A stretch of 64,000 bases of DNA from a virus, in the IMG/VR virus record IMGVR_UViG_3300037587_000923, positions 18,046 to 82,045 of that record; one strand, given 5' to 3'. The notes under the pieces are model-generated. The model had not been told where the DNA came from. It saw only the letters and a list, made by a program, of their open reading frames with translations, and ran no database searches. Shown here one piece after another: positions 36,089 through 43,244 of the stretch. Made by a program: the position numbers and the translations under genes. The first letter of the stretch is position 1. Each line of letters opens with the position of its first letter.

Positions 36089-36170
36089 GCTACAATAACG
36101 AGCGCCGGATTAGGCAAAAGACACCCTTTCGGGGCCGCGTTGATTAATTTTTAAACCCTTTGAGGTTCCT

Positions 36171-36392
36171 ATGAAATACGCAATAGAACAGAGATTAAGG
36201 TTGATAGATTTCCTTCTCTCTCAATACGGGAATGTGAATCGAAGCGCTATAATGGATTATTTCGGGATCGGGGAAGCGACTGCTACCAGAGATTTCGCTG
36301 AATATAAAAAACTTCGGCCTCGGAATATGGTTTATGACGGCAATGACAGAACCTACTATAAGACACAAAACTTTGAAAAAGAGTGGGTTTAA
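36171..36392 (+). CDS. Small winged-helix/HTH regulator
   Basis: 73 residues. A single helix-turn-helix of the DeoR/WYL N-terminal kind: LIDFLLSQYGNVNRSAIMDY then FGIGEATATRDFAEYK, followed by a short wing (NMVYDGNDRTYYKT). Position at the head of the early operon suggests transcription control. Targets unknown; the GCATGC motifs are candidates. Confidence 0.7.
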   Translation: MKYAIEQRLRLIDFLLSQYGNVNRSAIMDYFGIGEATATRDFAEYKKLRPRNMVYDGNDRTYYKTQNFEKEWV

Positions 36393-36404
36393 TTAGGAGA
36401 TTAC

Positions 36405-36641
36405 ATGAAGTGTAAATGTAGTAACTGTGGCTATGAGTGGGAAGCTAGAAGCGGCATGGAACCAAAGTCCTGTCCTTGCTGTAAGACTTACACCTGGAAC
36501 AAGGGTAAGGAAACTACAAAGAGATGTAAGTGTCTTTGTTGTGGTCATAAGTGGAGTGCTCGTGGAGGGAAGAAGCCAAAGTCCTGTCCTTGCTGTAAAT
36601 CCTATAAGTGGAATAAAAAGAAGGAGGTTGCCAATGCCTGA
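36405..36641 (+). CDS. Tandem double zinc-ribbon protein
   Basis: 78 residues made of two near-identical halves, each with CxC..C, then PKSCPCCK and Y-W-N-K: KCSNCGYEWEARSG with KSCPCCKTYTWNKG, and CLCCGHKWSARGG with KSCPCCKSYKWNKK. The DNA of the two halves is also similar, so the duplication is recent. Probably binds two zinc ions. Role unknown. Confidence 0.7.
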   Translation: MKCKCSNCGYEWEARSGMEPKSCPCCKTYTWNKGKETTKRCKCLCCGHKWSARGGKKPKSCPCCKSYKWNKKKEVANA

Positions 36642-36873
36642 GTGGATAATTCAAACTTTATATAGCGCTGCCCTTGGTGCCCTTGGGTGGGCCCTGATAG
36701 TAATATTATGCTACTGCATAACTCTCCTGACCAATAAGCTTTTAACGGCCAAGGTTGTGTTGGCCAACCAGAGGCTCCTTAATATTGAGCTGAAGGTTGC
36801 GGTCGAAGAAGGGAAGGTGGTTAGTATGGAAGAGTATAAAGAGTTCAAGCGTAGAGCTGAGGGGGGACTATGA
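36634..36873 (+). CDS. Small membrane protein with cytoplasmic helix
   Basis: 79 residues from ATG 36634 with an AAGGAGG site, overlapping the previous stop. One span (SAALGALGWALIVILCYCIT) followed by a charged helix (EEGKVVSMEEYKEFKRRAEG). It ends in the start of the exonuclease gene. Function unknown. Confidence 0.6.
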   Translation: MPEWIIQTLYSAALGALGWALIVILCYCITLLTNKLLTAKVVLANQRLLNIELKVAVEEGKVVSMEEYKEFKRRAEGGL

Positions 36874-37700
36874 GTAAGGATACTTATCTGGAAGGGTATG
36901 ATGCGGTGGCGGGAAAGAAGGAGTACATTACGTCATCTCAGATAGCTTCATTCTGTGAATGTGGAGTGGAATACCTCCGCAGGTATATTATGAAGGAGAA
37001 GACGGGCTACGGTTCTGCAGCAGCCTACGGAACAGCAGGGCACTATGCTGAGAATGAGATTAGTCTTCGCCCTAAAATAATCACCAAGAAAGATATGCCT
37101 CTCGATGTCGTTCAGGATGCGTTTAGAGACCACCTTCAAAGCATCAAGGGTGATATAAGATGGAACAAGAAAGAGAGGAAGGAGGGCGTAAGGAAGCTAT
37201 GGAGGGGGATGCAAGATGGCGGGATCATCGCAATGGAAAAGCTACATCTTGAGCTTGCCCCTAAAATTCAACCCATCTCCATCGAGGCCAAAATAAGAAT
37301 ACCCCTCAAGGACTTCCCTAAAGATATACTTGGCACTTGGGATATCGAATGCAGGAGAGATATCTGGGACTGGAAGTTTAAGGGTAAGACTCCAAACCAA
37401 GCTGATGCAGACGCCAATATAGGCTTTACTATCTACAATGCTGCCAAAAAAATTAACGATGGTATAGCGCCGCGCCACCTCCATATGGCAGGGATAGTCA
37501 AGCTTAAAAGAGGGCCAAAGACTTTCGACATTATCACTAAGAGGAATGACGATGATTTCCACAGGGTTCTTCTTACTGTCAATAAGATTCAAAAGTCTAT
37601 TGAGGCCGGGATCTTCCTTCCGGCCTCCCCATTATCGTGGAAATGTAGCCCAAATTGGTGTGATTTTTTTGAGACATGCACGGATAGGATCAAGAGGTAG
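36870..37700 (+). CDS. PD-(D/E)XK superfamily exonuclease (RecB/Cas4-like)
   Basis: 276 residues. ITSSQIASFCECGVEYLRRY is the usual N-terminal helix with a cysteine; GTAGHYAENE is the conserved His/Glu block; GTWDIECRRDIWDWKFKGK supplies D and DxK of the nuclease core; the C-terminal CSPNWCDFFETC matches the remaining cysteines of an iron-sulfur cluster version (AddB/Cas4 style). Expected to resect DNA ends for the RecT-type annealase encoded just after it. Confidence 0.85.
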   Translation: MSKDTYLEGYDAVAGKKEYITSSQIASFCECGVEYLRRYIMKEKTGYGSAAAYGTAGHYAENEISLRPKIITKKDMPLDVVQDAFRDHLQSIKGDIRWNKKERKEGVRKLWRGMQDGGIIAMEKLHLELAPKIQPISIEAKIRIPLKDFPKDILGTWDIECRRDIWDWKFKGKTPNQADADANIGFTIYNAAKKINDGIAPRHLHMAGIVKLKRGPKTFDIITKRNDDDFHRVLLTVNKIQKSIEAGIFLPASPLSWKCSPNWCDFFETCTDRIKR

Positions 37701-37703
37701 TCA

Positions 37704-38267
37704 TTGCCTAAGATTTATAAACACAAAGGTAAACTCACGGTCAGCATTAACGGGAATCATGTCAGACTAAAAGATCTTGCTAAGGAAGCTGGTATCTCTT
37801 GGGACACTGTCAGAACTCGCCGTTTCAACGGTATGGCTGAAACCCTAGAAATGGCTTTAAAGCCACCAAAAGGTATGGGTCAATAGTACCTTTCTAGTGG
37901 GTATCCAGCTGTTACTATTAACGGAAACCCAAAACACCTACATATCATAGTTGCAGAGAATGCATTGGGTCGGAAGTTGGGAGGAAAAGAAGAGGTTCAC
38001 CATTTTAACGAGGATAGGTGTGATTTTAGAAATAAGAATCTGGTGATATGTGATGGTAGAGAATACCACCTGTTGTTACACAGAAGAAGGGCTGCATTAA
38101 AAGCTACTGGCTATGCAAGCTCTAGGCGCTGCAAGATTTGTAGAAAATGGGACACCTTGGAGAGTGACGATCTTTATATCGACCCTAGCGGCAAGACTGT
38201 TTTTCACAAAAGCTGCAGAAGGCTGAAACGCAAATCAAAACGAAACACTAAACAGGAGGAAGTATAA
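37704..38267 (+). pseudogene. HNH homing endonuclease interrupted by an in-frame TAG
   Basis: The frame from TTG 37704 stops at TAG 37884-37886 and continues open in the same frame to 38,267. The first part (VRLKDLAKEAGISWDTVRTR) looks like a NUMOD1-type DNA-binding repeat; after the stop it reads LSSGYPAVTINGNPKHLHII and then VHHFNEDRCDFRNKNLVICD, an HNH core with two further CxxC-like cysteines. It is one gene split by one nonsense codon, not two genes. A shorter protein could restart at an internal codon near 37,965. It sits between exonuclease and RecT genes, the usual setting of homing genes. Confidence 0.7.
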
Positions 38268-39403
38268 TGGAAAAAAATAAGGGTCTACAGCTAGTAGATA
38301 AAAAAGAAATGGCAGGGGGTGGTGGCTTTTCTCTTGCTCCAAGTAATCTAGGGGAGGCAATGGAGTTCGCCAAGATGATGGCTAATACAGACATGGTCCC
38401 TCGAGACTACGCTGGAAAACCTGCCAACATAATGATAGCTGTCCAGATGGGAGCCGAGATCGGCCTTAAACCGATGCAAAGCTTACAGAACATATCTGTG
38501 ATCAACGGCAGGCCTAGCGTGTGGGGAGACACCGCAATTGCATTAGTCAGGGTTCACCCTGACTGTGAGTCCATCAATGAATACCTTCTCGATAAAAATG
38601 GTAATAAGACCACTGGTACCGATTACGACACTGCAGTTTGTGTAGTGAAGAGGGCTGGCCAAGACGAAGAGATTAGGACTTTCAGCCTCGCTGACGCCAA
38701 AAAAGCCAGACTTATTGGTAAAACAGGGCCATGGTCTACTCACGAGAAGAGGATGTTGCAGCTGCGAGCTAGAGGTTTTGCTCTCCGTGATGTTTTTCCT
38801 GATGCATTAAAAGGCCTAGCGATTGCAGAGGAAGCTCAAGACTTACCACCTCGAGACATCACTCCTGCCAGGGAAGAAGTATTGACTCCCGAGTTCGATG
38901 TGCCCGTCATAGACACCGGCCGTAGTGTTATGGTTGAGGAGGTTGCCAATGAAGAAGTAGTTGATGCCGCCACTGGAGAGATCACTGAGGGGTCAGAGCA
39001 GAAGTCTGAGTCTGCCAAGATCGAGGATGACGACGCTCTCGATGCAACCGTTACCGGCATGATCGATCGTATTGAGAATATCGGTAATAAGTTCGAGGGG
39101 GATAACTGGCTGACCAAACATAGCTCTGAAATCAACAAGCTTCCGGAAGATGCCAAGGAAGTTGTTATGAACAACTACAAGGGGAAAATGGAAGATCTGG
39201 CATCGGAGGGTGTGGCCAAGGAAGAGGGATCAAAAGGTGACGAAGACTCCCTTGTTCTTGACTACATAAAGAAGCTGGAAAAACCTAAGAGCCTGGAGGA
39301 GCTTGACGCTATATTTGACGAGGCCCAGAATAAAATAAAGACCGGCGCAAAGGTTGTCGCCCTTCGTAAGGTTAGAGACAAGAAGGCACAGGATTTTAAG
39401 TAA
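38267..39403 (+). CDS. RecT-family single-strand annealing protein
   Basis: 378 residues. Residues about 25-190 carry the RecT signature: NLGEAMEFAKMMANTDMVPR, KPANIMIAVQMGAEIGLKPM, SLQNISVINGRPSVWGDTA and HEKRMLQLRARGFALRDVFP. The C-terminal half is acidic and helical. It anneals complementary single strands made by the upstream exonuclease, for recombination-dependent replication. The stop lies right at the first attC-like site, so it borders the cassette array. Confidence 0.88.
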   Translation: MEKNKGLQLVDKKEMAGGGGFSLAPSNLGEAMEFAKMMANTDMVPRDYAGKPANIMIAVQMGAEIGLKPMQSLQNISVINGRPSVWGDTAIALVRVHPDCESINEYLLDKNGNKTTGTDYDTAVCVVKRAGQDEEIRTFSLADAKKARLIGKTGPWSTHEKRMLQLRARGFALRDVFPDALKGLAIAEEAQDLPPRDITPAREEVLTPEFDVPVIDTGRSVMVEEVANEEVVDAATGEITEGSEQKSESAKIEDDDALDATVTGMIDRIENIGNKFEGDNWLTKHSSEINKLPEDAKEVVMNNYKGKMEDLASEGVAKEEGSKGDEDSLVLDYIKKLEKPKSLEELDAIFDEAQNKIKTGAKVVALRKVRDKKAQDFK

Positions 39404-39537
39404 CATTGGCATTGAGGGGCCGCCGGATTGATGGCAACCTCTTTCAAAAACTGAGTGGCGGGGAAAGCCGACTCCTGTAAAAATCAGACAGATGTTTAGG
39501 CGGTCACTCTCGAATAACTGGTTATGAAACTTGGAGG
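39398..39537 (+). repeat. attC-like site A (array left border)
   Basis: Starts AAGTAAC at the RecT stop and ends GTTATGA. Arms GTAACATTGGCATTGAGGGG and the complement of CGGTCACTCTCGAATAACTG pair loosely, with GAG and CCGCC in register. Long central part of about 90 bases, as in VCR-size sites. Weakest of the fully paired sites. Confidence 0.5.
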
Positions 39538-39543
39538 TAGAAA

Positions 39544-39744
39544 ATGAACACTACAGAGCAACGCATGGCGGCAATATTTAACGAGTGGGCAAAACGTTAT
39601 TCTGAGAACCCTGACGCTTTCGGGCCTATATTTGATGATGAGGGGAAGCCGGTCACCGACTATGGAGTAAGATGCGCACGCTATTTCAAAAAGGTAGCCG
39701 ATGAAATGGACAGCAAGGGGATATTACCCGCACCTGTTTCATAA
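39544..39744 (+). CDS. Cassette ORF 1, hypothetical
   Basis: 66 residues, ribosome site GGAGGT. EQRMAAIFNEWAKRYSENPD then GPIFDDEGKPVTDYGVRCAR; short helical protein, no known fold, though this type (small, solute-like, many aromatic residues) is common among integron and phage hypotheticals. Its TAA stop is inside the CATAAC box of site B. Confidence 0.65.
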   Translation: MNTTEQRMAAIFNEWAKRYSENPDAFGPIFDDEGKPVTDYGVRCARYFKKVADEMDSKGILPAPVS

Positions 39745-39801
39745 CGCTTGAGGTAAGCGGAACGAGCGTAGCGAGTTTCCCACTTGAGCGAATTGTTATG
39801 T
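39739..39801 (+). repeat. attC-like site B
   Basis: 63 bases from TCATAAC to GTTATGT. CGCTTGAGGTAAGCGGAA pairs with the complement of TTTCCCACTTGAGCG with a few unpaired bases, around AGCGTAGCGA. Textbook attC shape and size. Confidence 0.88.
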
Positions 39802-39831
39802 TGAAACTTTTAACTATAGGAGATGCTGATA

Positions 39832-40155
39832 ATGACACCTGAAATTAATAAAAAATATTTAATTACGACCGATAATTGGTTTTTGGCACCTGATGGGAAT
39901 AGTTATCGCGCAGTATTTGGAACTGTCATAGGAATACAAACAGACGAAAATACATTGGGAGTTAAAACGAATAGAAGCTCGACAAACTGGTATGTTGCTA
40001 TCGGGAATATGTTGATCGCTGGTTGTCAAATACATTATGTAATCCAAGTGGATGAGGTAAGCTTTAACGCACCTAATAGAGAAATAGAGCACGATGGTAA
40101 ATTAACTAAAGAGAGGGAAAGCATAACAAGAATATATAATGCCGATGAAACATAA
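39832..40155 (+). CDS. Cassette ORF 2, hypothetical
   Basis: 107 residues from ATG 39832 (TAGGAG 10 bases upstream); an in-frame ATG at 39,823 overlaps the ribosome site. AT-rich compared with flanking phage genes. YLITTDNWFLAPDGNSYRAV and WYVAIGNMLIAGCQIHYVIQ suggest a small beta-rich protein. Stop lies in the left box of site C. Unknown function. Confidence 0.65.
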   Translation: MTPEINKKYLITTDNWFLAPDGNSYRAVFGTVIGIQTDENTLGVKTNRSSTNWYVAIGNMLIAGCQIHYVIQVDEVSFNAPNREIEHDGKLTKERESITRIYNADET

Positions 40156-40348
40156 CGATTGAACTAAACTGCGGCGAAAGGAGAATATCATGAAATGGGA
40201 ATGTGGAAATTGTGGACACAAGGTTACTGAAAAAGAAACTGTTGAAGGTGGGAATAAAGAATGGAAATGCCCTAAATGTTCTAATATCAATAAGCATGAA
40301 AAAAAGAAAAGCGCGTTGAGCCGTCAGATTTGAGTGACTGGGTTAGGC
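40150..40348 (+). repeat. attC-like site C with an ORF inside
   Basis: Left arm CATAACGATTGAACTAAACTGCGGC (40,151-40,175, key bases only) pairs with the complement of CCGTCAGATTTGAGTGACTG, ending in a classical GTTAGGC box at 40,342. The 130 bases between the arms encode a 47-residue zinc-ribbon protein. Confidence 0.65.
40190..40333 (+). CDS. Rubredoxin-like mini zinc-ribbon protein inside site C
   Basis: 47 residues with GGAGAATATC upstream of ATG 40190. Two CxxC pairs: MKWECGNCGHKVTEK and EWKCPKCSN, then a basic tail. A compact zinc ribbon. The stop and last codons lie in the right arm of the attC-like repeat. Confidence 0.6.
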   Translation: MKWECGNCGHKVTEKETVEGGNKEWKCPKCSNINKHEKKKSALSRQI

Positions 40349-40371
40349 CGCACGAACCTTAGGAGGTAAGT

Positions 40372-40560
40372 TTGGAAAAGCCAGAATATTTAAAAGATGA
40401 ACATTTAAAATATCTAAATGAGCTGAAAGAAACCAAAATGGTACCCATGTTTGGAGCAGCATCTACCTTGAGATTATATTATGATTATCTGACAAAGGAG
40501 CAAGCCAGGAAAATATTAGCCTATTGGATAGACACATTTCAAGAGAGACATGCGGCATAA
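40372..40560 (+). CDS. Cassette ORF 3, hypothetical
   Basis: 62 residues from TTG 40372 behind a perfect AGGAGG. Helical (EYLKDEHLKYLNELKETKM, then LTKEQARKILAYWIDTFQER). Its TAA overlaps the left box of the next site. Function unknown. Confidence 0.6.
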   Translation: MEKPEYLKDEHLKYLNELKETKMVPMFGAASTLRLYYDYLTKEQARKILAYWIDTFQERHAA

Positions 40561-40757
40561 CAATTGAACTGTGCCGCTTGCAAAATTAAAGGAGAAAACC
40601 TATGAGTGGAGTTATAGACTTACCCTGTGGATGCACAATGGATGATTATTCAGGACTAGCACTTTATGTTTGCCAAGCGTGTAGAGAGCGCAAGAAGAGG
40701 CAAGAGACTTCAGAACGCGACAGCGTTTTGCAAGTCGGAACCAGTGATGGGTTAGAC
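40555..40757 (+). repeat. attC-like site P, crossed by an ORF
   Basis: Left arm AACTGTGCCGCTTGCAAAAT (40,567-40,586) pairs with the complement of TTTTGCAAGTCGGAACCAGT, with unpaired bases, and the right box is GTTAGAC at 40,751-40,757. The next ORF starts in the loop and runs out through the right box. Confidence 0.65.
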
Positions 40758-40916
40758 TGCCCCCTTTGTGCGAAGATGGGGCCGAAAGAAGTTTATGAAA
40801 AGTGGGGCTTTGATTATGAAGCAAGATATAAAGACACATGCAAAGCGCATAGACCGCTAATGCTTGAGAGAATGGAAGATGGACTGAACAAGTTGAAAGA
40901 GCTTCTGGCAGACTAA
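40602..40916 (+). CDS. Cysteine-rich cassette ORF 4
   Basis: 104 residues, AAAGGAG before ATG 40602. Three cysteine pairs: LPCGCTMDD, YVCQACRER and DCPLCAKMG, then a helical C-terminus. The first 50 residues are coded inside site P and the rest by the cassette following its right box, so the protein may be a fusion made by cassette joining. Metal binding likely; role unknown. Confidence 0.6.
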   Translation: MSGVIDLPCGCTMDDYSGLALYVCQACRERKKRQETSERDSVLQVGTSDGLDCPLCAKMGPKEVYEKWGFDYEARYKDTCKAHRPLMLERMEDGLNKLKELLAD

Positions 40917-41000
40917 CAAGACAAGCTAAGGGGCTTGAACGAACGCAGTGAGAGAAAGTCCAAGGAGTGAAACGACTGTCTTTGAGCGCCTGGGTTATGT
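40911..41000 (+). repeat. attC-like site D
   Basis: 90 bases, GACTAAC to GTTATGT. Arms AAGCTAAGGGGCTTGAACG and GACTGTCTTTGAGCGCCTGG with central AAAGTCCAAGGAG. Identical from TAAC onward to site I at 43,242. Confidence 0.85.
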
Positions 41001-41272
41001 TTTTTGATATGACAGGGCAAAAAATCGGAGGTTATTATGGACGACATAGCAATAAATGAAGGTCAAAAGATATTTGAAGAAAGATATAAAAAGGGATTTC
41101 CAAAAGTGATATTTGGGGAGACGCACATCTCAATTCCTTGCACTTGCGACGATGGCGGTGGGCCTATTCACTGGGCAACAGTGCAGAACAACATAAGATC
41201 GATAGAAGAACATTTCCGGCATGAGGAGACTTTGCGTGAATTAAGGAAAATGGATAGGGACAAAACATAACG
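40914..41272 (+). repeat. 359-bp direct duplication, copy 1
   Basis: Identical by eye to 43,242-43,600. It covers all of site D after its first three bases, the 77-residue ORF and the left box CATAACG of the next site; flanks differ immediately outside. The unit therefore runs from one left box to the next left box. Confidence 0.9.
41037..41270 (+). CDS. Duplicated cassette ORF, copy 1
   Basis: 77 residues after CGGAGGTTATT. Acidic/basic mixed helical protein: MDDIAINEGQKIFEERYKKG, GETHISIPCTCDDGGGPIHW, then NNIRSIEEHFRHEETLRELR. CTCDDGG with a nearby His may bind metal. Identical copy at 43,365-43,598. Function unknown. Confidence 0.7.
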   Translation: MDDIAINEGQKIFEERYKKGFPKVIFGETHISIPCTCDDGGGPIHWATVQNNIRSIEEHFRHEETLRELRKMDRDKT

Positions 41273-41355
41273 TTGCCCTTAACCCGCACCTGAGCCAAGT
41301 TCCTATGAAATTGGAGACACCTTTAGGTGTCGGTGGTTCAAGGGCTTGGTTATAA
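41265..41355 (+). repeat. attC-like site E
   Basis: 91 bases, ACATAAC to GTTATAA. GCCCTTAACCCGCACCTGAG pairs well with the complement of TAGGTGTCGGTGGTTCAAGG; a GACACCTTTAGGTGTC hairpin sits in the loop. Strong site. Confidence 0.88.
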
Positions 41356-41376
41356 AACTTATCTTACGGAGGACTT

Positions 41377-41544
41377 ATGAAAGCTGAAATAAAGAAAGAT
41401 GGATTTATTTGGATAACCGCTGAAGACGCAACAGAGGCATTCGCGCTTAATCATTTAGTGCCAGTTGGTGACAAGGCGGAGGTGTGTAAAGAGTGCAACC
41501 AGGTTAAAATACCCGTTGTTATAGATGCGAGCGTATTAAACTAG
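41377..41544 (+). CDS. Cassette ORF, small hypothetical
   Basis: 55 residues, ribosome site CGGAGGA. MKAEIKKDGFIWITAEDATE, then a knuckle VCKECNQVKIPVVIDAS. A small beta protein with one CxxC. Not recognised. Confidence 0.6.
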   Translation: MKAEIKKDGFIWITAEDATEAFALNHLVPVGDKAEVCKECNQVKIPVVIDASVLN

Positions 41545-41550
41545 GCAGTT

Positions 41551-41611
41551 TTATAACGAACAAGTTAAAGGGACGCTGGAACAGCGTTCCGCTTTGAACG
41601 CCTGGTTCTGA
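41551..41611 (+). repeat. attC-like site F
   Basis: 61 bases, TTATAAC to GTTCTGA. GTTAAAGGGACGC pairs with the complement of GCGTTCCGCTTTGAACGCC. The right box has C in place of a purine but fits otherwise. Confidence 0.75.
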
Positions 41612-41636
41612 GGCGTGTAACTTAAAAGGAGAAGAC

Positions 41637-41768
41637 ATGAGACTGATAATTTTAACACTTGGAATATGGGCATTGATGCATGTTGGATTTGACTTCGACT
41701 GGATGAGGGTTTTATGGACTATGGGGCTGACTGTTTATGCCGCATGGTATGATTTAATAAAGCCTTAG
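41637..41768 (+). CDS. Cassette ORF, small membrane protein
   Basis: 43 residues, AAGGAGA upstream of ATG 41637. Two hydrophobic helices (LIILTLGIWALMHVGF and VLWTMGLTVYAAWYDLI) joined by DFDWMR: a membrane hairpin. Small membrane proteins are common in cassette arrays. Function unknown. Confidence 0.6.
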   Translation: MRLIILTLGIWALMHVGFDFDWMRVLWTMGLTVYAAWYDLIKP

Positions 41769-41825
41769 AACGCCTGAGGTAAGCGGAAGCCGGAACGGCT
41801 TTCCGACTTGAGCGATTTGTTAGTT
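41765..41825 (+). repeat. attC-like site G
   Basis: 61 bases, TTAGAAC to GTTAGTT. CGCCTGAGGTAAGCGGAAGC pairs with the complement of GGCTTTCCGACTTGAGCG. The arm sequence is closely related to site B. Confidence 0.88.
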
Positions 41826-41855
41826 TGGATCTTGACTTTAAGGAGAGGCGACTAA

Positions 41856-42707
41856 ATGGCAAGAATTAAGTATACACAATGTATGGTAAGAGACTGCGAA
41901 AAGCCCCATCTATCTAAAGGCTTCTGTAATAGGCATTATCAGCAAATGTGGAAGCATGGACGCATTCTGCCTGATGCGGTGCCTATTGAAGACTTGGCCG
42001 GAGAGTTATGGGCTGACATTGAAGAGGCTGAAGGGTATCAAGTTAGCAATATGGGGCGTGTTAAGTCTCTTGTGGGCCGTGGCGGGTTAATAAAGCCACA
42101 GATCGAACAAAGGGGGCACATGAATACCCCTAAGAAGCGTGTCTATTTAGACAGGAGGGCAACAAGAGGCTGGGTTAAATTCTTGTATGTTCACCTAGAG
42201 GTAGCCAGGGCCTTTATCCCTAATAAGTTTGACAGCGCCCACACGACCTTTAAAAACGGGGATGCCTTAGACTGCCGTGCTGATAATATCGAATGGTGGT
42301 GGGAGAATCCACCTGTAGATGATGATGGGTTGATTCAGTTTAGAAAGTCGGTTCATTCTGAATTAGGGAAAAAGGTTCTGGCCTTTATTGATGGCAACCA
42401 GTCTGCCCTCGATAGTTTCGTAATGCAAAAGACTGACAAGATGAGGAAAATACTACAGAGTAAATTCAAAGGGGTCTGCGGAGACAATGTAAACGAAGCG
42501 GTGCACGTTGCTTTCAGTGAAGGCATGAGAGACATTAAACGCGGATTGCTTAGGGCAGACACACATATAGAAAACTGGTTCCTTCGGATTGCAGAGAACC
42601 AACTATTGGATGATATTAAAAAGAACAAGCACACTACATCTCAATGGGGCTGCAATGGTAATGGCGACGAGTTCGACAAATTTGATTTAATGGCGGCAAC
42701 AAACTAA
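41856..42707 (+). CDS. NUMOD4 / HNH-like protein with sigma-region-2-like C-terminus
   Basis: 283 residues. N-terminal C..C...C..H knuckle (CMVRDCEKPHLSKGFCNRHY), then NUMOD4 (ELWADIEEAEGYQVSNMGRV), then an HNH-like segment (VHLEVARAFIPNKFDSAHTT, with GDALDCRADNIEWW). Residues about 195-265 (NVNEAVHVAFSEGMRDIKRG and ENWFLRIAENQLLDDIKKNK) resemble ECF sigma region 2. Could be a DNA-binding or homing protein, or a regulator built from homing parts. Carried as a cassette between sites G and H. Confidence 0.6.
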   Translation: MARIKYTQCMVRDCEKPHLSKGFCNRHYQQMWKHGRILPDAVPIEDLAGELWADIEEAEGYQVSNMGRVKSLVGRGGLIKPQIEQRGHMNTPKKRVYLDRRATRGWVKFLYVHLEVARAFIPNKFDSAHTTFKNGDALDCRADNIEWWWENPPVDDDGLIQFRKSVHSELGKKVLAFIDGNQSALDSFVMQKTDKMRKILQSKFKGVCGDNVNEAVHVAFSEGMRDIKRGLLRADTHIENWFLRIAENQLLDDIKKNKHTTSQWGCNGNGDEFDKFDLMAATN

Positions 42708-42788
42708 CTATGAATTAACCAGTGGCCCGACCAAGCCACACTGAAAACGGACACGCCTCTTGCCATCTGGTTGAATGGCGTGTTATAA
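42702..42788 (+). repeat. attC-like site H
   Basis: 87 bases, AACTAAC to GTTATAA. ATGAATTAACCAGTGGC pairs with the complement of GCCATCTGGTTGAATGG. Good arms, standard size. Confidence 0.85.
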
Positions 42789-42812
42789 ATTTTGCATTAG
42801 GAGGGTAATTAG

Positions 42813-43244
42813 ATGAGAGGATATGCGTGTATAGGGTTGGATAACCCCAAGGCGGCAGTTAACGTAGGATCGGCTTTGAGAGCCGCAGGGTGCTATGGGG
42901 CTGCAATGGTGGCTATGACGGGCAACCGGAGCGGAAAGACACCCACTGACACCATGAAGCAGTATCGACATAGGCCGTTGTTGCGCGTTGAAAATTTGAA
43001 AGATGTTATTCCTTATGACTGCGTGCCTGTGGCAGTTGATTTGATAGAGGGAGCTATTCCATTGCCAGAGTATGAACACCCCGAAAGAGCCTTTTATATC
43101 TTCGGGGCTGAAGATGCCACCCTGGGCGAAAGAGTGACATCTTGGTGCAGGGACACTATATATATTCCCACTAACGGTTGCATGAATCTAGCAGCAACGG
43201 TTAATGTGGTGCTATATGACCGGCTTGTTAAGCAAAATTTATAA
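42813..43244 (+). CDS. SpoU/TrmH-family RNA 2'-O-methyltransferase
   Basis: 143 residues covering the whole SpoU catalytic fold: motif 1 NVGSALRAAGCYG, motif 2 FGAEDATLGE, motif 3 IPTNGCMNLAATVNVVLYDR, the trefoil-knot SAM site. Methylates ribose 2'-OH in tRNA or rRNA; the substrate cannot be told. Shorter than most SpoU proteins because it lacks the N-terminal RNA-binding domain. Ribosome site TAGGAGGG. A cassette gene between sites H and I. Confidence 0.88.
   Translation: MRGYACIGLDNPKAAVNVGSALRAAGCYGAAMVAMTGNRSGKTPTDTMKQYRHRPLLRVENLKDVIPYDCVPVAVDLIEGAIPLPEYEHPERAFYIFGAEDATLGERVTSWCRDTIYIPTNGCMNLAATVNVVLYDRLVKQNL

Noticed and set aside
37704-38267. Amber (TAG) recoding in the whole phage
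   Set aside because: Several good genes end at TAG with the next gene overlapping (for example 61,609-61,611 and 5,470-5,472), so TAG works as stop.
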